A stretch of 64,000 nt of DNA, from NCBI RefSeq assembly GCF_003061515.1, contig NZ_CP028924.1, forward strand, positions 2,542,001 to 2,606,000. The letters are read 5' to 3'. How positions within the stretch are numbered: position 1 is the stretch's first letter; the number at the start of each line of letters is the position of its first letter. Under the pieces are notes generated by a model. That model did no database searches. It worked only from the letters and a program-made list of their open reading frames with translations, and was not told where the DNA came from. Position numbers and translations under genes: made by a program. The DNA comes from Colwellia sp. Arc7-D. GTDB lineage: Bacteria > Pseudomonadota > Gammaproteobacteria > Enterobacterales > Alteromonadaceae. Below are positions 45,412 through 54,752 of this stretch, one piece after another.

Positions 45412-46218
45412 ATGAAACCAAAAAGTTTAAAAGTTATTACCTTACTCTCCATTTTTTTCATGGTAAGTAATAGCCAAGCATCATTAATAAGTTACGACCT
45501 ATTAGCACCCAATGCTTCAACAAATATCAGTTATAGCAATCAGTTCACCAATGCTTTTAGCAGTAGTAAGGATGGATTTCAAATATATCAACAAGATCAG
45601 ACCTTCAATATACCTAGAAATTTATTAGATAAAGGCACAGCAGTGACTAAAGATAGCTTAGGTATAGTAACTAAAAGCAATAAAGACGCATTCTTTGGTA
45701 TTGTTGATACTGTTAACCAAGACAACACAAGCAGTGACGCTGTAGCGACTTGGCAAATAAATATTGCCAATTTGTCAGCCATTACATTTTTAGCCGATAT
45801 GGCTGCAATGGGTGACTTTGAGAGTAGTGATTGGTTCGAATGGCGCTATAGTGTAGACAACAAACCATTTACTCGACTGTTTCAGGGAATAACTAATGAT
45901 AGTACTCTTCAGCAGTACGATTTAGCCGATGGCAGTTCAGTCACACTTTTCGACCCCATGACTGTAAACTCAACATTATTAGGCAATAAATTTACCACAT
46001 TCGCTTCACCTAATTTAACCACTGGGAATTTATTAACTATTGAGTTAAAAGCTAAAGTTAACAGTGATAGCGAGGTTATTGCGTTTCAAAATGTTGTGCT
46101 ACAAGCTGAAAATAATGCCGTAGTGGTGAGTGAACCGACACCATTAGTACTTATGTTCTTCACATTACTTTTTGTTATGACAAACCAACCATTGTCTCGG
46201 CGATTAAAAATTAATTAA
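45412..46218 (+). CDS. Exported protein with PEP-CTERM-like tail
   Basis: 268 residues from the ATG at 45412 (AAAAGGATTTT upstream). In-frame ATGs at 45310 and 45328 are upstream alternatives but would place 28-34 polar residues before the signal peptide (VITLLSIFFMVSNSQAS). The body is a beta-sandwich-like region with ISYDLLAPNASTNISYSNQF and WFEWRYSVDNKPFTRLFQGI. The C-terminus is SEPTPLVLMFFTLLFVMTNQ followed by SRRLK, which resembles a PEP-CTERM sorting signal (Pro-Glu-Pro-like motif, TM helix, Arg-Arg). It may be exported via exopolysaccharide-linked sorting. Function unknown. Confidence 0.72.
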   Translation: MKPKSLKVITLLSIFFMVSNSQASLISYDLLAPNASTNISYSNQFTNAFSSSKDGFQIYQQDQTFNIPRNLLDKGTAVTKDSLGIVTKSNKDAFFGIVDTVNQDNTSSDAVATWQINIANLSAITFLADMAAMGDFESSDWFEWRYSVDNKPFTRLFQGITNDSTLQQYDLADGSSVTLFDPMTVNSTLLGNKFTTFASPNLTTGNLLTIELKAKVNSDSEVIAFQNVVLQAENNAVVVSEPTPLVLMFFTLLFVMTNQPLSRRLKIN

Positions 46219-46266
46219 CACCACTTGTACTGGTTTGTTATTGAAAGATTGATAATTAAAATAGAA

Positions 46267-46330
46267 AAGCGCCCGACATTATTACTCGTTATATTAACTT
46301 GCGTTAGTAGTCATGTCGGGCGTTTACAAT
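46267..46330. terminator. Long inverted repeat, likely bidirectional terminator
   Basis: Arms AAGCGCCCGACAT and ATGTCGGGCGTTT (about 12 bp) enclose a loop of about 36 bases, with A-rich and T-rich flanks. It separates the convergent PEP-CTERM-like gene and rlmM. Confidence 0.75.
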
Positions 46331-46350
46331 TTTTTTTACAACAGTCTAAC

Positions 46351-47436
46351 TTACAACTCTGTTGGTGGAGGAGAAAGTAACCTAGCGTGAACAGTGACTT
46401 CTTCACGATCATAATATAAATGTTTAGCAAACAGTTCATATTTAACATTGTAATGAGAAAACGCATCTTTCATGGTTTGCAAATCATCATTAACTTGTTG
46501 GTATCGACCTTTCATAGGTAGTTTTAAGTTAAAAATAGCTTCTTGGCATTGACCTTTTAATAACCACTCGCTCATCAATTTTGCCACACGTTGAGGCTTC
46601 TCAATCATGTCACAAACTAACCAGTAAACGTTTTTCTTTTGCGGTACATATTTAAAGCCATCCATAGTGCGATGCTTTACTTGACCCGTTTGCATTAAAG
46701 ACTCTGCCATCGGGCCATTGTCGATTGATGTTACCATCATGCCGCGACGCACCAATTGATAAGTCCAACCACCAGGTGCAGCACCCAAATCAACGGCATT
46801 CATGCCTGAAGTTAAACGTATATCCCACTCTTCTTTGGGAATGAAATACAAAAAAGCTTCGTCTAGTTTCAGTGTTGAGCGACTCGGTGCAGCATTAGGA
46901 AATTTTAAACGCGGAATACCCATAACATGTGGTGAAGTATTTCGTGCAAGAGAAAAACCAAATATGACCTCTTTTCCTGACAAAAATAACGCATGTAAAA
47001 CTGCGCCATCTTTATTGCCTTTTTCGGTCAATATTGCTTCTTTTCTCAATGCTTGTCGTAACGGAACAGCCAATTTTCGACAAAATTTTGATAACTCTTT
47101 ACCATCATTAGTATCAGGTGTTTCCATACGCAAGTCTGCATATTGCCACTCTTTACCTAATGCTTCTACAATCGCTTCAACGCGGTTGTAATCAGGCAAT
47201 TCAATTTTTTCGGTAACAGTAACGAACCACTGACGAGCAAATATAAGTCGGCGTAATGGAATCTTCTCCATTAGGGCTTCACCCTCTTCTGGATTATTTA
47301 GATGAAAATAAACCACGCCCTGATTTTTAGTTAACTCTAGATAGCCGTATACTTCATTCCATGAAGCTTTTTCTTGAATTTCTGCGCCACATTCTTTTTC
47401 AAATCCGGGGCGACAATAAAGCACTATTGCAGTCAT
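46351..47436 (-). CDS. rlmM: 23S rRNA (cytidine-2498-2'-O)-methyltransferase
   Basis: Methylates the 2'-OH of C2498 in 23S rRNA. The 361-residue protein has an N-terminal THUMP-like half and a C-terminal Rossmann methyltransferase. The SAM motif is NAVDLGAAPGGWTYQLVRRG; the K-D-K-E type catalytic residues are in WLVCDMIEKPQRVA and IFNLKLPMKGRYQ; the end is KHLYYDREEVTVHARL. It is the last gene of gcvA-hydrolase-DUF423-rlmM, the same order as in E. coli (gcvA-ygdD-rlmM). Confidence 0.95.
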   Translation of the reverse strand: MTAIVLYCRPGFEKECGAEIQEKASWNEVYGYLELTKNQGVVYFHLNNPEEGEALMEKIPLRRLIFARQWFVTVTEKIELPDYNRVEAIVEALGKEWQYADLRMETPDTNDGKELSKFCRKLAVPLRQALRKEAILTEKGNKDGAVLHALFLSGKEVIFGFSLARNTSPHVMGIPRLKFPNAAPSRSTLKLDEAFLYFIPKEEWDIRLTSGMNAVDLGAAPGGWTYQLVRRGMMVTSIDNGPMAESLMQTGQVKHRTMDGFKYVPQKKNVYWLVCDMIEKPQRVAKLMSEWLLKGQCQEAIFNLKLPMKGRYQQVNDDLQTMKDAFSHYNVKYELFAKHLYYDREEVTVHARLLSPPPTEL

Positions 47437-47441
47437 ATTGA

Positions 47442-47843
47442 TTATTTACCTAACTTTTGATCAAACATTTTAGTACCTGCAAATCCGACCAATAGCCATG
47501 CAAGTGCAAATGACAGGCCGCCTGATGGCGCCAGCTTTCCAATACTCAAAACATCGAATATAGTTTTGATATACAAACTACCACTGAAAAAAACGATACC
47601 GAGTGCAAATAATATCCCTGCGCTCAATAATATAGCCTTTGAATGAAGCTTGTATAAGATAATGGTTAGCATAAGCGCCAACGTATGAAAAAACTGATAC
47701 GTTAATGCTGTCATTAGTCGTTCTTGTGACGCCAAAGGTAGCGATTGTCCACCATGGGCTAACCAAGCGCCGAATAATACAGAAAAACAACCACTGATAC
47801 CAACAAATATCATCAGTAGTTTAGCAGTCATTATTAATTTCAT
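47442..47843 (-). CDS. DUF423 membrane protein (YgdD type)
   Basis: 133 residues with four predicted membrane helices. The family pattern is ISGCFSVLFGAWLAHGGQSL, LMTALTYQFFHTLALML, LLSAGILFALGIVFFSGSLY and LAPSGGLSFALAWLLVGFAG. An AGGAG 8 bases before the ATG at 47843 supports this start, although it overlaps the upstream gene by 23 bases; the next ATG (47831) is the alternative. Integral inner-membrane protein of unknown function; the neighbourhood with gcvA and rlmM is conserved. Confidence 0.9.
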   Translation of the reverse strand: MKLIMTAKLLMIFVGISGCFSVLFGAWLAHGGQSLPLASQERLMTALTYQFFHTLALMLTIILYKLHSKAILLSAGILFALGIVFFSGSLYIKTIFDVLSIGKLAPSGGLSFALAWLLVGFAGTKMFDQKLGK

Positions 47844-48522
47844 CGATAAAACTCCTCATTCCAAAAACCGCAGCACGTTTGTGTTGTGCTAAAGTTTGAC
47901 CAGATTTAACCCGCGGCTTTAAATCATGGTCGCCATCATTAAAGAAATGTAATTGGCAACGTGAAGAAATTTCATAATCATTAATTTCTATTTCGCTACC
48001 CAAAGCGTCTCTTTCTCCCTGCAATATAAGTACGGGCAATTGTGTTTCTTGCAGGGGTGCTAAACGTAATTTTTCTGGTTTTTTTACCGGATGAAATGGG
48101 TAACCTAAACAAATAACCCCTTTAATATTATGCGCGTCCATTAATGGCTTATCACCAGCCAAAGTTGCCGCTACTCTGCCTCCCATCGATTTTCCAGCAA
48201 TAATTATCGGTAAATCTGTTTTAAAATTAGCGATTATCGACTTATAGCAGTCGACAAGTTTTGGCATTCTATCTGGCGGGCGTCTTTTGCCATCGAGTTT
48301 TCGCTTATCCATATAGGGGAAATTAAAACGTAAAACACTCAGTTGCTGTGAATGCATTTCTTCTACGAGATCTTCGATATAATGATGATGCATATCTGCA
48401 CCCGCACCGTGAGCAAAAATCACCAAAGCTTTCGCGTTTTTAACCTCGCATAGTTCATGACTAATATTTACTGGAGTAACTGCGTTTATTTCGTGATTAT
48501 CAATCGTTTTATTATGGCTCAT
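47821..48522 (-). CDS. Alpha/beta hydrolase (KANL3/Tex30-like)
   Basis: 233 residues with an alpha/beta hydrolase fold. The core begins LVIFAHGAGADMHHHYIEDL (oxyanion region). The nucleophile elbow is AGKSMGGRVAATLAGD (Ser in GKSMGG). Acid and His regions are LQGERDALG and FFNDGDHDLKPR. The family, related to KANL3/TEX30, has no well-defined substrate. The ATG overlaps the gcvA stop by 4 bases (ATGA) and its 3' end overlaps the DUF423 gene, so translation is coupled. Confidence 0.88.
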   Translation of the reverse strand: MSHNKTIDNHEINAVTPVNISHELCEVKNAKALVIFAHGAGADMHHHYIEDLVEEMHSQQLSVLRFNFPYMDKRKLDGKRRPPDRMPKLVDCYKSIIANFKTDLPIIIAGKSMGGRVAATLAGDKPLMDAHNIKGVICLGYPFHPVKKPEKLRLAPLQETQLPVLILQGERDALGSEIEINDYEISSRCQLHFFNDGDHDLKPRVKSGQTLAQHKRAAVFGMRSFIDEINNDC

Positions 48523-49436
48523 AACAATTGTCCTTCATCAAGTATTGTTTGTTCATCAGCCACCGTTTGCAAGACCCATTCACGAAATGCCGTTATTTTA
48601 CCTAATTCTAATTGTTGTTCTCTGCAGACGATATAATATGAGTTCTTACTGACTAGTACTTCTTTAAATGGACAAACTAACCGACCGTTATCAATGTCAG
48701 GTTTAGCTAATACACTGTGCGCTAGGGCAACACCTTGTGCGTGAATTGCAGCCTGTAAAACCATAGCCGAATGACTGAATATTGGGCCGTGGTTCACATT
48801 CCCCCCTTTTACATCAACATGCTTAAACCATCTTTTCCAATCTCTTCTAGAAGTATCATGTAATAGCGTGTGATTTGCCAAGTCTTCAATACAATTTAAC
48901 GGTTTTTTACCTTCAAGTAACAATGGTGAACAAACGGGGATCAAATATTCCGTATGTAGTTGCTCAGCATGAATACCTTTCCAGCGTCCCCGGCCATAAT
49001 ATATGGCTAAATCAACATCCTCAGTCAATGAGTTCTCAGGTTGATCAACTGCTTTAATTCGCACATCTATATCAGGATGTAATAAGTTAAATGTATTTAG
49101 CCTAGGTACCAGCCACTGTATTGCAAAGCTAGGTTGCAAGCTAACGGTAATGGCACCTTTCTCGCCACGGGCTAATAGCCTTTCGGTTGCATCATGCAAG
49201 GCATTAAAAACATCTTTAATATCGAGATAATAAGACTGCCCTTCCTCAGTCAGCAACAATGACCTATTTTTACGCATAAATAATTTTATACCTAAATTAT
49301 CTTCCAACGCTTTTATTTGATGACTGATAGCCGCTTGAGTGACGAATAATTCTTCAGCAGCCTTGGTAAAACTCAATTGTCGCGCAGAAGCTTCAAAAGC
49401 CCTGATAGCGTTAAGTGGAGGGAGTCTATTTGCCAA
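48519..49436 (-). CDS. gcvA: LysR-type regulator GcvA
   Basis: 305 residues. The N-terminal helix-turn-helix reads NAIRAFEASARQLSFTKAAE, then LFVTQAAISHQIKALEDNLG, the GcvA pattern. The C-terminal effector domain has AVDQPENSLTEDVDLAIYYG and LAHSVLAKPDIDNGRLVCPF. GcvA activates glycine-cleavage genes in E. coli. No gcv operon is in this window, so the target is inferred from the family. First gene of the gcvA-hydrolase-DUF423-rlmM operon. Confidence 0.9.
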   Translation of the reverse strand: MANRLPPLNAIRAFEASARQLSFTKAAEELFVTQAAISHQIKALEDNLGIKLFMRKNRSLLLTEEGQSYYLDIKDVFNALHDATERLLARGEKGAITVSLQPSFAIQWLVPRLNTFNLLHPDIDVRIKAVDQPENSLTEDVDLAIYYGRGRWKGIHAEQLHTEYLIPVCSPLLLEGKKPLNCIEDLANHTLLHDTSRRDWKRWFKHVDVKGGNVNHGPIFSHSAMVLQAAIHAQGVALAHSVLAKPDIDNGRLVCPFKEVLVSKNSYYIVCREQQLELGKITAFREWVLQTVADEQTILDEGQLL

Positions 49437-49720
49437 GATACACCTATTGAATTGTATAAGTAACGAGTCATGTCATGCATATTTTATCAAATAATTTGCA
49501 TAACCATTTCGGATTAGTTTTTCTAATGAATGTCATTATAATTAGTCAGTTTAACATTTACCAGCATTACCGTATTATAGCCTCAATAGATGAAGGACTT
49601 CATCTTTACCCCGACATAATCGGCTATAATCAAACAGGCTCCCAACCCTTGTTTGCAATTGAAAAGAAAGAGTCCCAAAAACATCTATAAATACTATTGA
49701 CGTTTTATTACAGGTGACTT

Positions 49721-49987
49721 ATGAAAAACATTATTAAATTATCAACCATTGCTATGTTTGCTTTAATGGCAAACAGCAGCCAAGCTACACAATTAGTAGA
49801 AGCTCAATCTATTAACGCCATTGAACTTATGGCAACAACCAAATTACATTTAGAAGAGTCTATTAAGTTAAATACGATAGCATTTAACCCTATCGAAAAA
49901 ACGGCTCGTGCTCAAGTCGCAATGAACGAAGTTAAAATTAACATAAACGGACAGACCATCAGTAAAAGTATTCCACTTGCTGAATAA
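49721..49987 (+). CDS. Small exported protein, function unknown
   Basis: 88 residues with a clear signal peptide (MKNIIKLSTIAMFALMANSSQA). A short polar domain follows, with a repeated hydrophobic/charged pattern (LVEAQSINAIELMATTKLHL and IEKTARAQVAMNEVKININ). A good ribosome site (CAGGTGACTT) precedes the ATG, and a strong terminator follows 18 bases after the stop, so it appears to be a genuine single gene. I do not recognise the family. A predicted frame at 49475-49690 just upstream is not convincing. Confidence 0.65.
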   Translation: MKNIIKLSTIAMFALMANSSQATQLVEAQSINAIELMATTKLHLEESIKLNTIAFNPIEKTARAQVAMNEVKININGQTISKSIPLAE

Positions 49988-50004
49988 GTTGGTTTTTGTT
50001 CATT

Positions 50005-50034
50005 AAAAAAGGTGCTCGATGGCACCTTTTTTAT
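50005..50034 (+). terminator. Rho-independent terminator
   Basis: Stem AAAAAAGGTGC / GCACCTTTTTT with loop TCGATG and a T run, between the small exported protein gene and the convergent tpm gene. Confidence 0.85.
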
Positions 50035-50099
50035 TGGCTATTTTTTTTGCTGCCTTACTAATCTCACGATCTAAATTCTTTATCTATTGTCTTAATAAC

Positions 50100-50765
50100 C
50101 TATTGCCCGTTCGCGTCATCGATTGAGATGATATAAAGCTTTTCTAGCAAGTAATCTACATCAAGTTTACGTTGAGCAAATTGTTTATCTTTTATCTCAT
50201 GAGTGGCTATGCATTCAATCTTAAAGCCCGAGAATAAGCTTTTCACATCAGTTTCGGTTATAGCAAATGGTGGCCCAATCAGTTGCTCTATTGGAAACTC
50301 AACGGTCACTAAAAACAAACGAGTCTGCGACGAAAAGAAAGTTTTTAAATGATTTACATATTGCTGCTGCATAGTTGTTGGCAATGCAATTAGTGCCGCA
50401 CGATCATATATCCAATCTATGCGATCAATGGCGTTGGCCGAGAGCTTAAAGAAGTCACCTTGCAACAAGGTAAGTTGCTGACATGTATACTTTTCGAATT
50501 CACCTACGTTATGCTTTTGATAGGCAATATTATTTCCTATAAAAAAGTCTCGACAAGCTATGTCACTTAACTCATTGCCTGTCACTTGCATAAGCTTGGC
50601 TAAATAGGCCATATCAAGCGTTTTACCACATAAAGGTACAAACACATGCCTATCAGTAGCCAAGAGTCTTTTATCGAAGTATTCAGCCAAAAATGGGTGC
50701 ACATCATGCTGATGAAAACCCAACAGGTTGCGCTCCCAACATTTCTGCCAAAAGCTGTTATTCAT
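50100..50765 (-). CDS. tpm: Thiopurine S-methyltransferase
   Basis: 221 residues of the TPMT family: FWQKCWERNLLGFHQHDVHP, LFVPLCGKTLDMAYLA (SAM-binding motif I, read here as VFVPLCGKTLDM), GNELSDIACRDFF, and DWIYDRAALIALPTTMQQQY. Bacterial members methylate thiopurines and selenium or tellurium compounds. Monocistronic; downstream of sohB on the same strand. Confidence 0.93.
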   Translation of the reverse strand: MNNSFWQKCWERNLLGFHQHDVHPFLAEYFDKRLLATDRHVFVPLCGKTLDMAYLAKLMQVTGNELSDIACRDFFIGNNIAYQKHNVGEFEKYTCQQLTLLQGDFFKLSANAIDRIDWIYDRAALIALPTTMQQQYVNHLKTFFSSQTRLFLVTVEFPIEQLIGPPFAITETDVKSLFSGFKIECIATHEIKDKQFAQRKLDVDYLLEKLYIISIDDANGQ

Positions 50766-50807
50766 TATGCATATGCCACGGCATTTATTTTTAGCCTACG
50801 ACAACAA

Positions 50808-51857
50808 TTAACCAGGGAATACACGGTTATTTTGCCAAACTTTGCTGATAATGGCATCAAATGATAAAGATGCTGCTTTTGAAAACTTTTCAGCAAGGCC
50901 TTTTTTAGTCGCATACTTAATTTGAACGATTTTATGAGACTTACAACGCGCTTGCAGGTAGTCGTCACTGGTTTGTAGTTCGTCAATAAGACCTAACTCT
51001 TTAGCTTGCGTACCAAACCAATGTTCACCCGTTGCCACTTTAGCAATATCAAGACTTGGACGGTGTTCACTAACAAAATCCTTAAAAAGCACGTGAGTTT
51101 CCTCAAGCTCCTCAACAAATTTTTCGCGACCTTTATCAGTATTTTCACCAAACATTGTTACCGTGCGTTTAAACTCACCAGCAGTAAATTGTTCAAAATC
51201 GACATCATTTTTCTTTAGCAGTTTATGAAAATTTGGTACTTGAGCTATAACGCCAATTGAACCAATAATAGCAAAAGGTGCTGATACTATTTTATTAGCG
51301 ACACAAGCCATCATATAGCCGCCACTTGCAGCAACCTTATCAACAGAGGCCGTTAATGGAATATTTTTTTGGCGCACACGATCAAGTTGCGAAGCAGCTA
51401 AACCGTAGCCATGTACCATACCGCCGCCACTTTCTAAACGTACGAATACTTCATCACTTGGTTGAGCAACCGTTAATATTGCGCTAATTTCTTCACGTAA
51501 AGAGCCAACTTCCTTCGCGTCAATGCTGCCATTAAAATCTACAACGAATAAGCGTGGGGTAAGTGTTTTTTCTTCACTTTCGTCTTTACTTGCTTTTTTG
51601 TCAATTTTTGCTTTTTCTTTATCAGCTTTTTTATCTTTCTTTTCTTTTTCTTTTAACTCATCTTTCGATAATAAGTGATGAATAATATCTTCTTCAACTT
51701 CACTATATTGCTCTGACAAATCAATAATTTCTAATTCACCTTTTTTACCACCCTGTTTCATTGCTGATGATGCTATAGCAATAATGATAGCAATGACTGC
51801 TATAACGAAGGTGATAGCTTTCGCTAAAAACAAACCGTATTCATACAAAAATTCCAA
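50808..51857 (-). CDS. sohB: Inner-membrane serine protease SohB
   Basis: An S49-family peptidase of about 349 residues. The start is placed at the TTG at 51857 (MEFLYEYGLFLAKAITFV), because AGGAGA lies 7 bases upstream and the E. coli protein begins in the same way; the ATG at 51878 is not supported by the family. One membrane helix (about 10-32) is followed by a long Lys/Glu-rich linker (about 60-110). The protease domain shows VFVRLESGGGMVHGYGLAAS, the catalytic Ser in DKVAASGGYMMACVA, and the catalytic Lys in FTAGEFKRTVTMFGEN. The active site faces the periplasm in E. coli. Confidence 0.93.
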   Translation of the reverse strand: MEFLYEYGLFLAKAITFVIAVIAIIIAIASSAMKQGGKKGELEIIDLSEQYSEVEEDIIHHLLSKDELKEKEKKDKKADKEKAKIDKKASKDESEEKTLTPRLFVVDFNGSIDAKEVGSLREEISAILTVAQPSDEVFVRLESGGGMVHGYGLAASQLDRVRQKNIPLTASVDKVAASGGYMMACVANKIVSAPFAIIGSIGVIAQVPNFHKLLKKNDVDFEQFTAGEFKRTVTMFGENTDKGREKFVEELEETHVLFKDFVSEHRPSLDIAKVATGEHWFGTQAKELGLIDELQTSDDYLQARCKSHKIVQIKYATKKGLAEKFSKAASLSFDAIISKVWQNNRVFPG

Positions 51858-52013
51858 TGCTTCTCTCCTAACCAACAAGCTAACGTTTAATAACCTTGCT
51901 GTTATGTATTAATTTTAAAATTATTCTATCTAACAATATGGGGTAATTAGTTTATAAATAAAGGTCTATGCTCAAATTATTCAATAAAGTTAACCTTGTA
52001 AATAAGCACCAAT

Positions 52014-52042
52014 AAAAAAGCCCTCTAATGAGGGCTTTTTTT
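52014..52042. terminator. Rho-independent terminator
   Basis: AAAAAAGCCCTC / GAGGGCTTTTTT, loop TAAT. It ends the VolA-like lipase transcript (minus strand) upstream of sohB. Confidence 0.9.
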
Positions 52043-52056
52043 GACTTAAGGTAAAC

Positions 52057-54474
52057 TTAGTCTTGTTTTACAACTGCAGCGTCTGTAACTGTAATTAGTT
52101 GTCCCATGCTTGCAAAGAATGTCGCAACTTGCGTTTGCATTTCTTGCGTAGCTCGAGCACTTAATTCAGCGTCAGGCGAAGCACCTGCTGCATCAGGAAG
52201 TGGGTTCAATATTGAACTATGATGACCACTAACAAACCTTACCGCACCAGAACCTTGTGTTGTTTCGCTAACACTTGGTAAGCCTAGGAAAGCAATCGCA
52301 GGTTCAGTACCGCCCATTGGCGTAAATGGTGCCGTATTAGTCACTGTTTGGTCTGGAAGGTTATCAGCACCATTGCCCACTACTTCAATTAAATGTGTCG
52401 GGGTTTGAGTAGCGGCTAGTGTTTGCACATAAGCAATTGGGTCGCCTGAGTCAGTCACCGTTTGTGCAGCAAATGTAAACTGCGCAAAACCAGCATCTAA
52501 TGTTGCTTTTTGTTCAACTGTTAAGGCATCGTAAAAAGCAAAGTAGAAGTCACTCAATTCCGTTTGGGTATACCCAGCAGGTAAAGTTGCGTCAACCGCT
52601 GCTTTAAAATCAGGCGATAACTGCAAGGTAAGGTTAGATTTAGCTAAACCTTCAAATGCCGGTGAATCAATACCAAAATTAGCTAACATTAAACCAGGCA
52701 TAGCTAAAGATGTGCTAGCAATGTTAAATAAGCCGTCTACTTGTGGGCTTAACTCAGTATTCGCTAAACCAACTGTATTCATACCATATATGCCACCTAA
52801 TGAGTGACCTAAAAGGTGAACTTTAGAGCTATCTATTTTAACCGGATTTCCTTCAACATGAACACCACCTAGGAAGTTCATACCTAAACGTAAACCTAAT
52901 AAGTCAGCAGTACTTTGACGCGTATTATCACGCATAGTTAGCATGCTACCTAAGTTCACATAATGTAAGGTTGATACGGTACTGGTGTTAATATCATCAA
53001 CAGAATCACCGTTTAAGTCAAAACCACGGCTACCATGTAAGGGTTGATCTATCGCAATAGTAGCGATACCAAATACGGATAAAATACCGGTAATTGGTAA
53101 CATTTGCTCTTTAGTTGATGTAATACCATGTACTAAAATAGCTACAGGCCAGCCATTTTCAGGTTCTTCTAAGGCTGGTAATCCCATATTTGCACGTACC
53201 GGGTTAGCCCAAGCTAAATCTGGCGTGGTCATTTGTACATCAATAGGTAACATCGCACTTGTAGCTGGAATTGGATTAAACTTAGTTAAGTTACGTTCGG
53301 TATCAATCGCCATAACTGAACTTAAATCGCGTAAGCCAAAATTCATACAAAAGCCATCATTAGCATCTAACGGACCAGCTGGAATTGCCGCAGGGTTAGC
53401 AGCTGCTAAACCGGCAAGTGTTGCGCCTGAATCACAGCGCGCACGCCACCAATCATTAACCGGTGCAAGCGGGTTTTCAGCCGAAGGTATGCCTGAATAG
53501 TAAGGTAATGTAATAGAACCGCGAATATAATTAGCTGCTGAATATAGCGGCACTAATTCTGCTGGAATAAAACCAGTCAATACTGTAGCAACTGAAATGC
53601 CGGTATCCGTAACAGCAACCGCAGGATTACCCGCTTGTGCATTCGCCACCATTTGCGGTACGCCAGCTGCCATTAACGACTTAACCGTACTCAAAACTCG
53701 AGTTGTTGACTGTGTCGTCATCGCTGCACTATAAATAATAGTGTTGCTATCTACGCCTGCAGAAACAAGCGCAGCTTCGTAACTATTGATTGCGGCTTGT
53801 AGACCTAATTGTGACTCATTACCTAAAGGCAATGTGTTGATATCTTGTCGTGCTAATTCATAGGTACTAGAACCTGCGATAGCTTTACCGTTATTATCAC
53901 GAAGATTATTTGACATCATCATAATGTAGGTAGTTTCAGCTTTTAGAGGTTGTGTTGGAATAACAGATACGCCAGTCGCTGAGCCTCTTGTAACAAAATC
54001 TACGCCAAAGGTTAGTTCAGCTACAATTTTACAAGCTAGCCCACGTGTAACCGCGGTACAATCGCTGTCATTAGCATCGCCGCCCATAATAGCTTCAAAA
54101 ATTCTAACCGAAGCTGGTTCTGAAGCGCTGCTGGCTTCTAAAGAAGTGCCTGCAGGAAACTCAATACCCAGTGAAAAAGGTTGAGAGATAGACCAGCCAT
54201 CAAGAGCACTAATAGCAACAAAAGGATCAGAACCATCAGTTGGATCATCAACCGGTATTTCTAAAGTGCCATCAAGCGTGCCAGAGAAAATCAAATCATT
54301 TGGAATAGAAAGCCCTGCAGCGCCTGCTGCGGGATCAAATTTAACACGTGCTGTCGCTGTTACGGCTGAGCCATTTTCAGCAACTTCATTTTCGACATCT
54401 TGTATTGTTTCGTCTCCACAAGCACTTAAACCTAATGTGCTGGCTATTGCGAGACTGAGTACTAGCTTTTTCAT
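52057..54474 (-). CDS. VolA/Pla-1 family surface (phospho)lipase
   Basis: 805 residues with a lipoprotein signal (MKKLVLSLAIASTLGLSAC, lipidated Cys at residue 19). The N-terminal part has ARVKFDPAAGAAGLSIPNDL and SLGIEFPAGTSL (Ig-like region). A central alpha/beta hydrolase holds the nucleophile elbow HLLGHSLGGIYGMN (Ser), the oxyanion region VAILVHGITSTKEQM, and a late GHHSS motif (His). The VolA/Pla-1 family releases fatty acids from lysophosphatidylcholine at the cell surface in Vibrio. Its location next to fadD and yciK, 1-5 kb away, fits fatty-acid use. Whether it acts on triglyceride or phospholipid is not known. Confidence 0.85.
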   Translation of the reverse strand: MKKLVLSLAIASTLGLSACGDETIQDVENEVAENGSAVTATARVKFDPAAGAAGLSIPNDLIFSGTLDGTLEIPVDDPTDGSDPFVAISALDGWSISQPFSLGIEFPAGTSLEASSASEPASVRIFEAIMGGDANDSDCTAVTRGLACKIVAELTFGVDFVTRGSATGVSVIPTQPLKAETTYIMMMSNNLRDNNGKAIAGSSTYELARQDINTLPLGNESQLGLQAAINSYEAALVSAGVDSNTIIYSAAMTTQSTTRVLSTVKSLMAAGVPQMVANAQAGNPAVAVTDTGISVATVLTGFIPAELVPLYSAANYIRGSITLPYYSGIPSAENPLAPVNDWWRARCDSGATLAGLAAANPAAIPAGPLDANDGFCMNFGLRDLSSVMAIDTERNLTKFNPIPATSAMLPIDVQMTTPDLAWANPVRANMGLPALEEPENGWPVAILVHGITSTKEQMLPITGILSVFGIATIAIDQPLHGSRGFDLNGDSVDDINTSTVSTLHYVNLGSMLTMRDNTRQSTADLLGLRLGMNFLGGVHVEGNPVKIDSSKVHLLGHSLGGIYGMNTVGLANTELSPQVDGLFNIASTSLAMPGLMLANFGIDSPAFEGLAKSNLTLQLSPDFKAAVDATLPAGYTQTELSDFYFAFYDALTVEQKATLDAGFAQFTFAAQTVTDSGDPIAYVQTLAATQTPTHLIEVVGNGADNLPDQTVTNTAPFTPMGGTEPAIAFLGLPSVSETTQGSGAVRFVSGHHSSILNPLPDAAGASPDAELSARATQEMQTQVATFFASMGQLITVTDAAVVKQD

Positions 54475-54752
54475 TTTATCTCCCCACGTTCTAGTCTTTA
54501 TTTTTATAAGCTAAGAAATTTTCAGAGCATATATTTATTATTCTTCATTATTGTTGATTTTTATACTTATCCTAGCATTAACTTCAACTTGTTCGACCAG
54601 TCAAACTTAACTCAAGAATAGATCAAGTGCTAGTGATTTTTTTATTTATTAACAGTTTTATGCTGTAAATGGTGAATTCTATCGAAAAAAACTCGTCAGC
54701 CTACTAATGAAAGTAGTAGAATTATTAACAAATTTTTTTAGCAATTAATCAT

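Noticed and set aside
49475..49690. 71-residue open frame upstream of the small exported protein
   Set aside because: No ribosome binding site, no recognisable motif, and a composition like the surrounding intergenic sequence.
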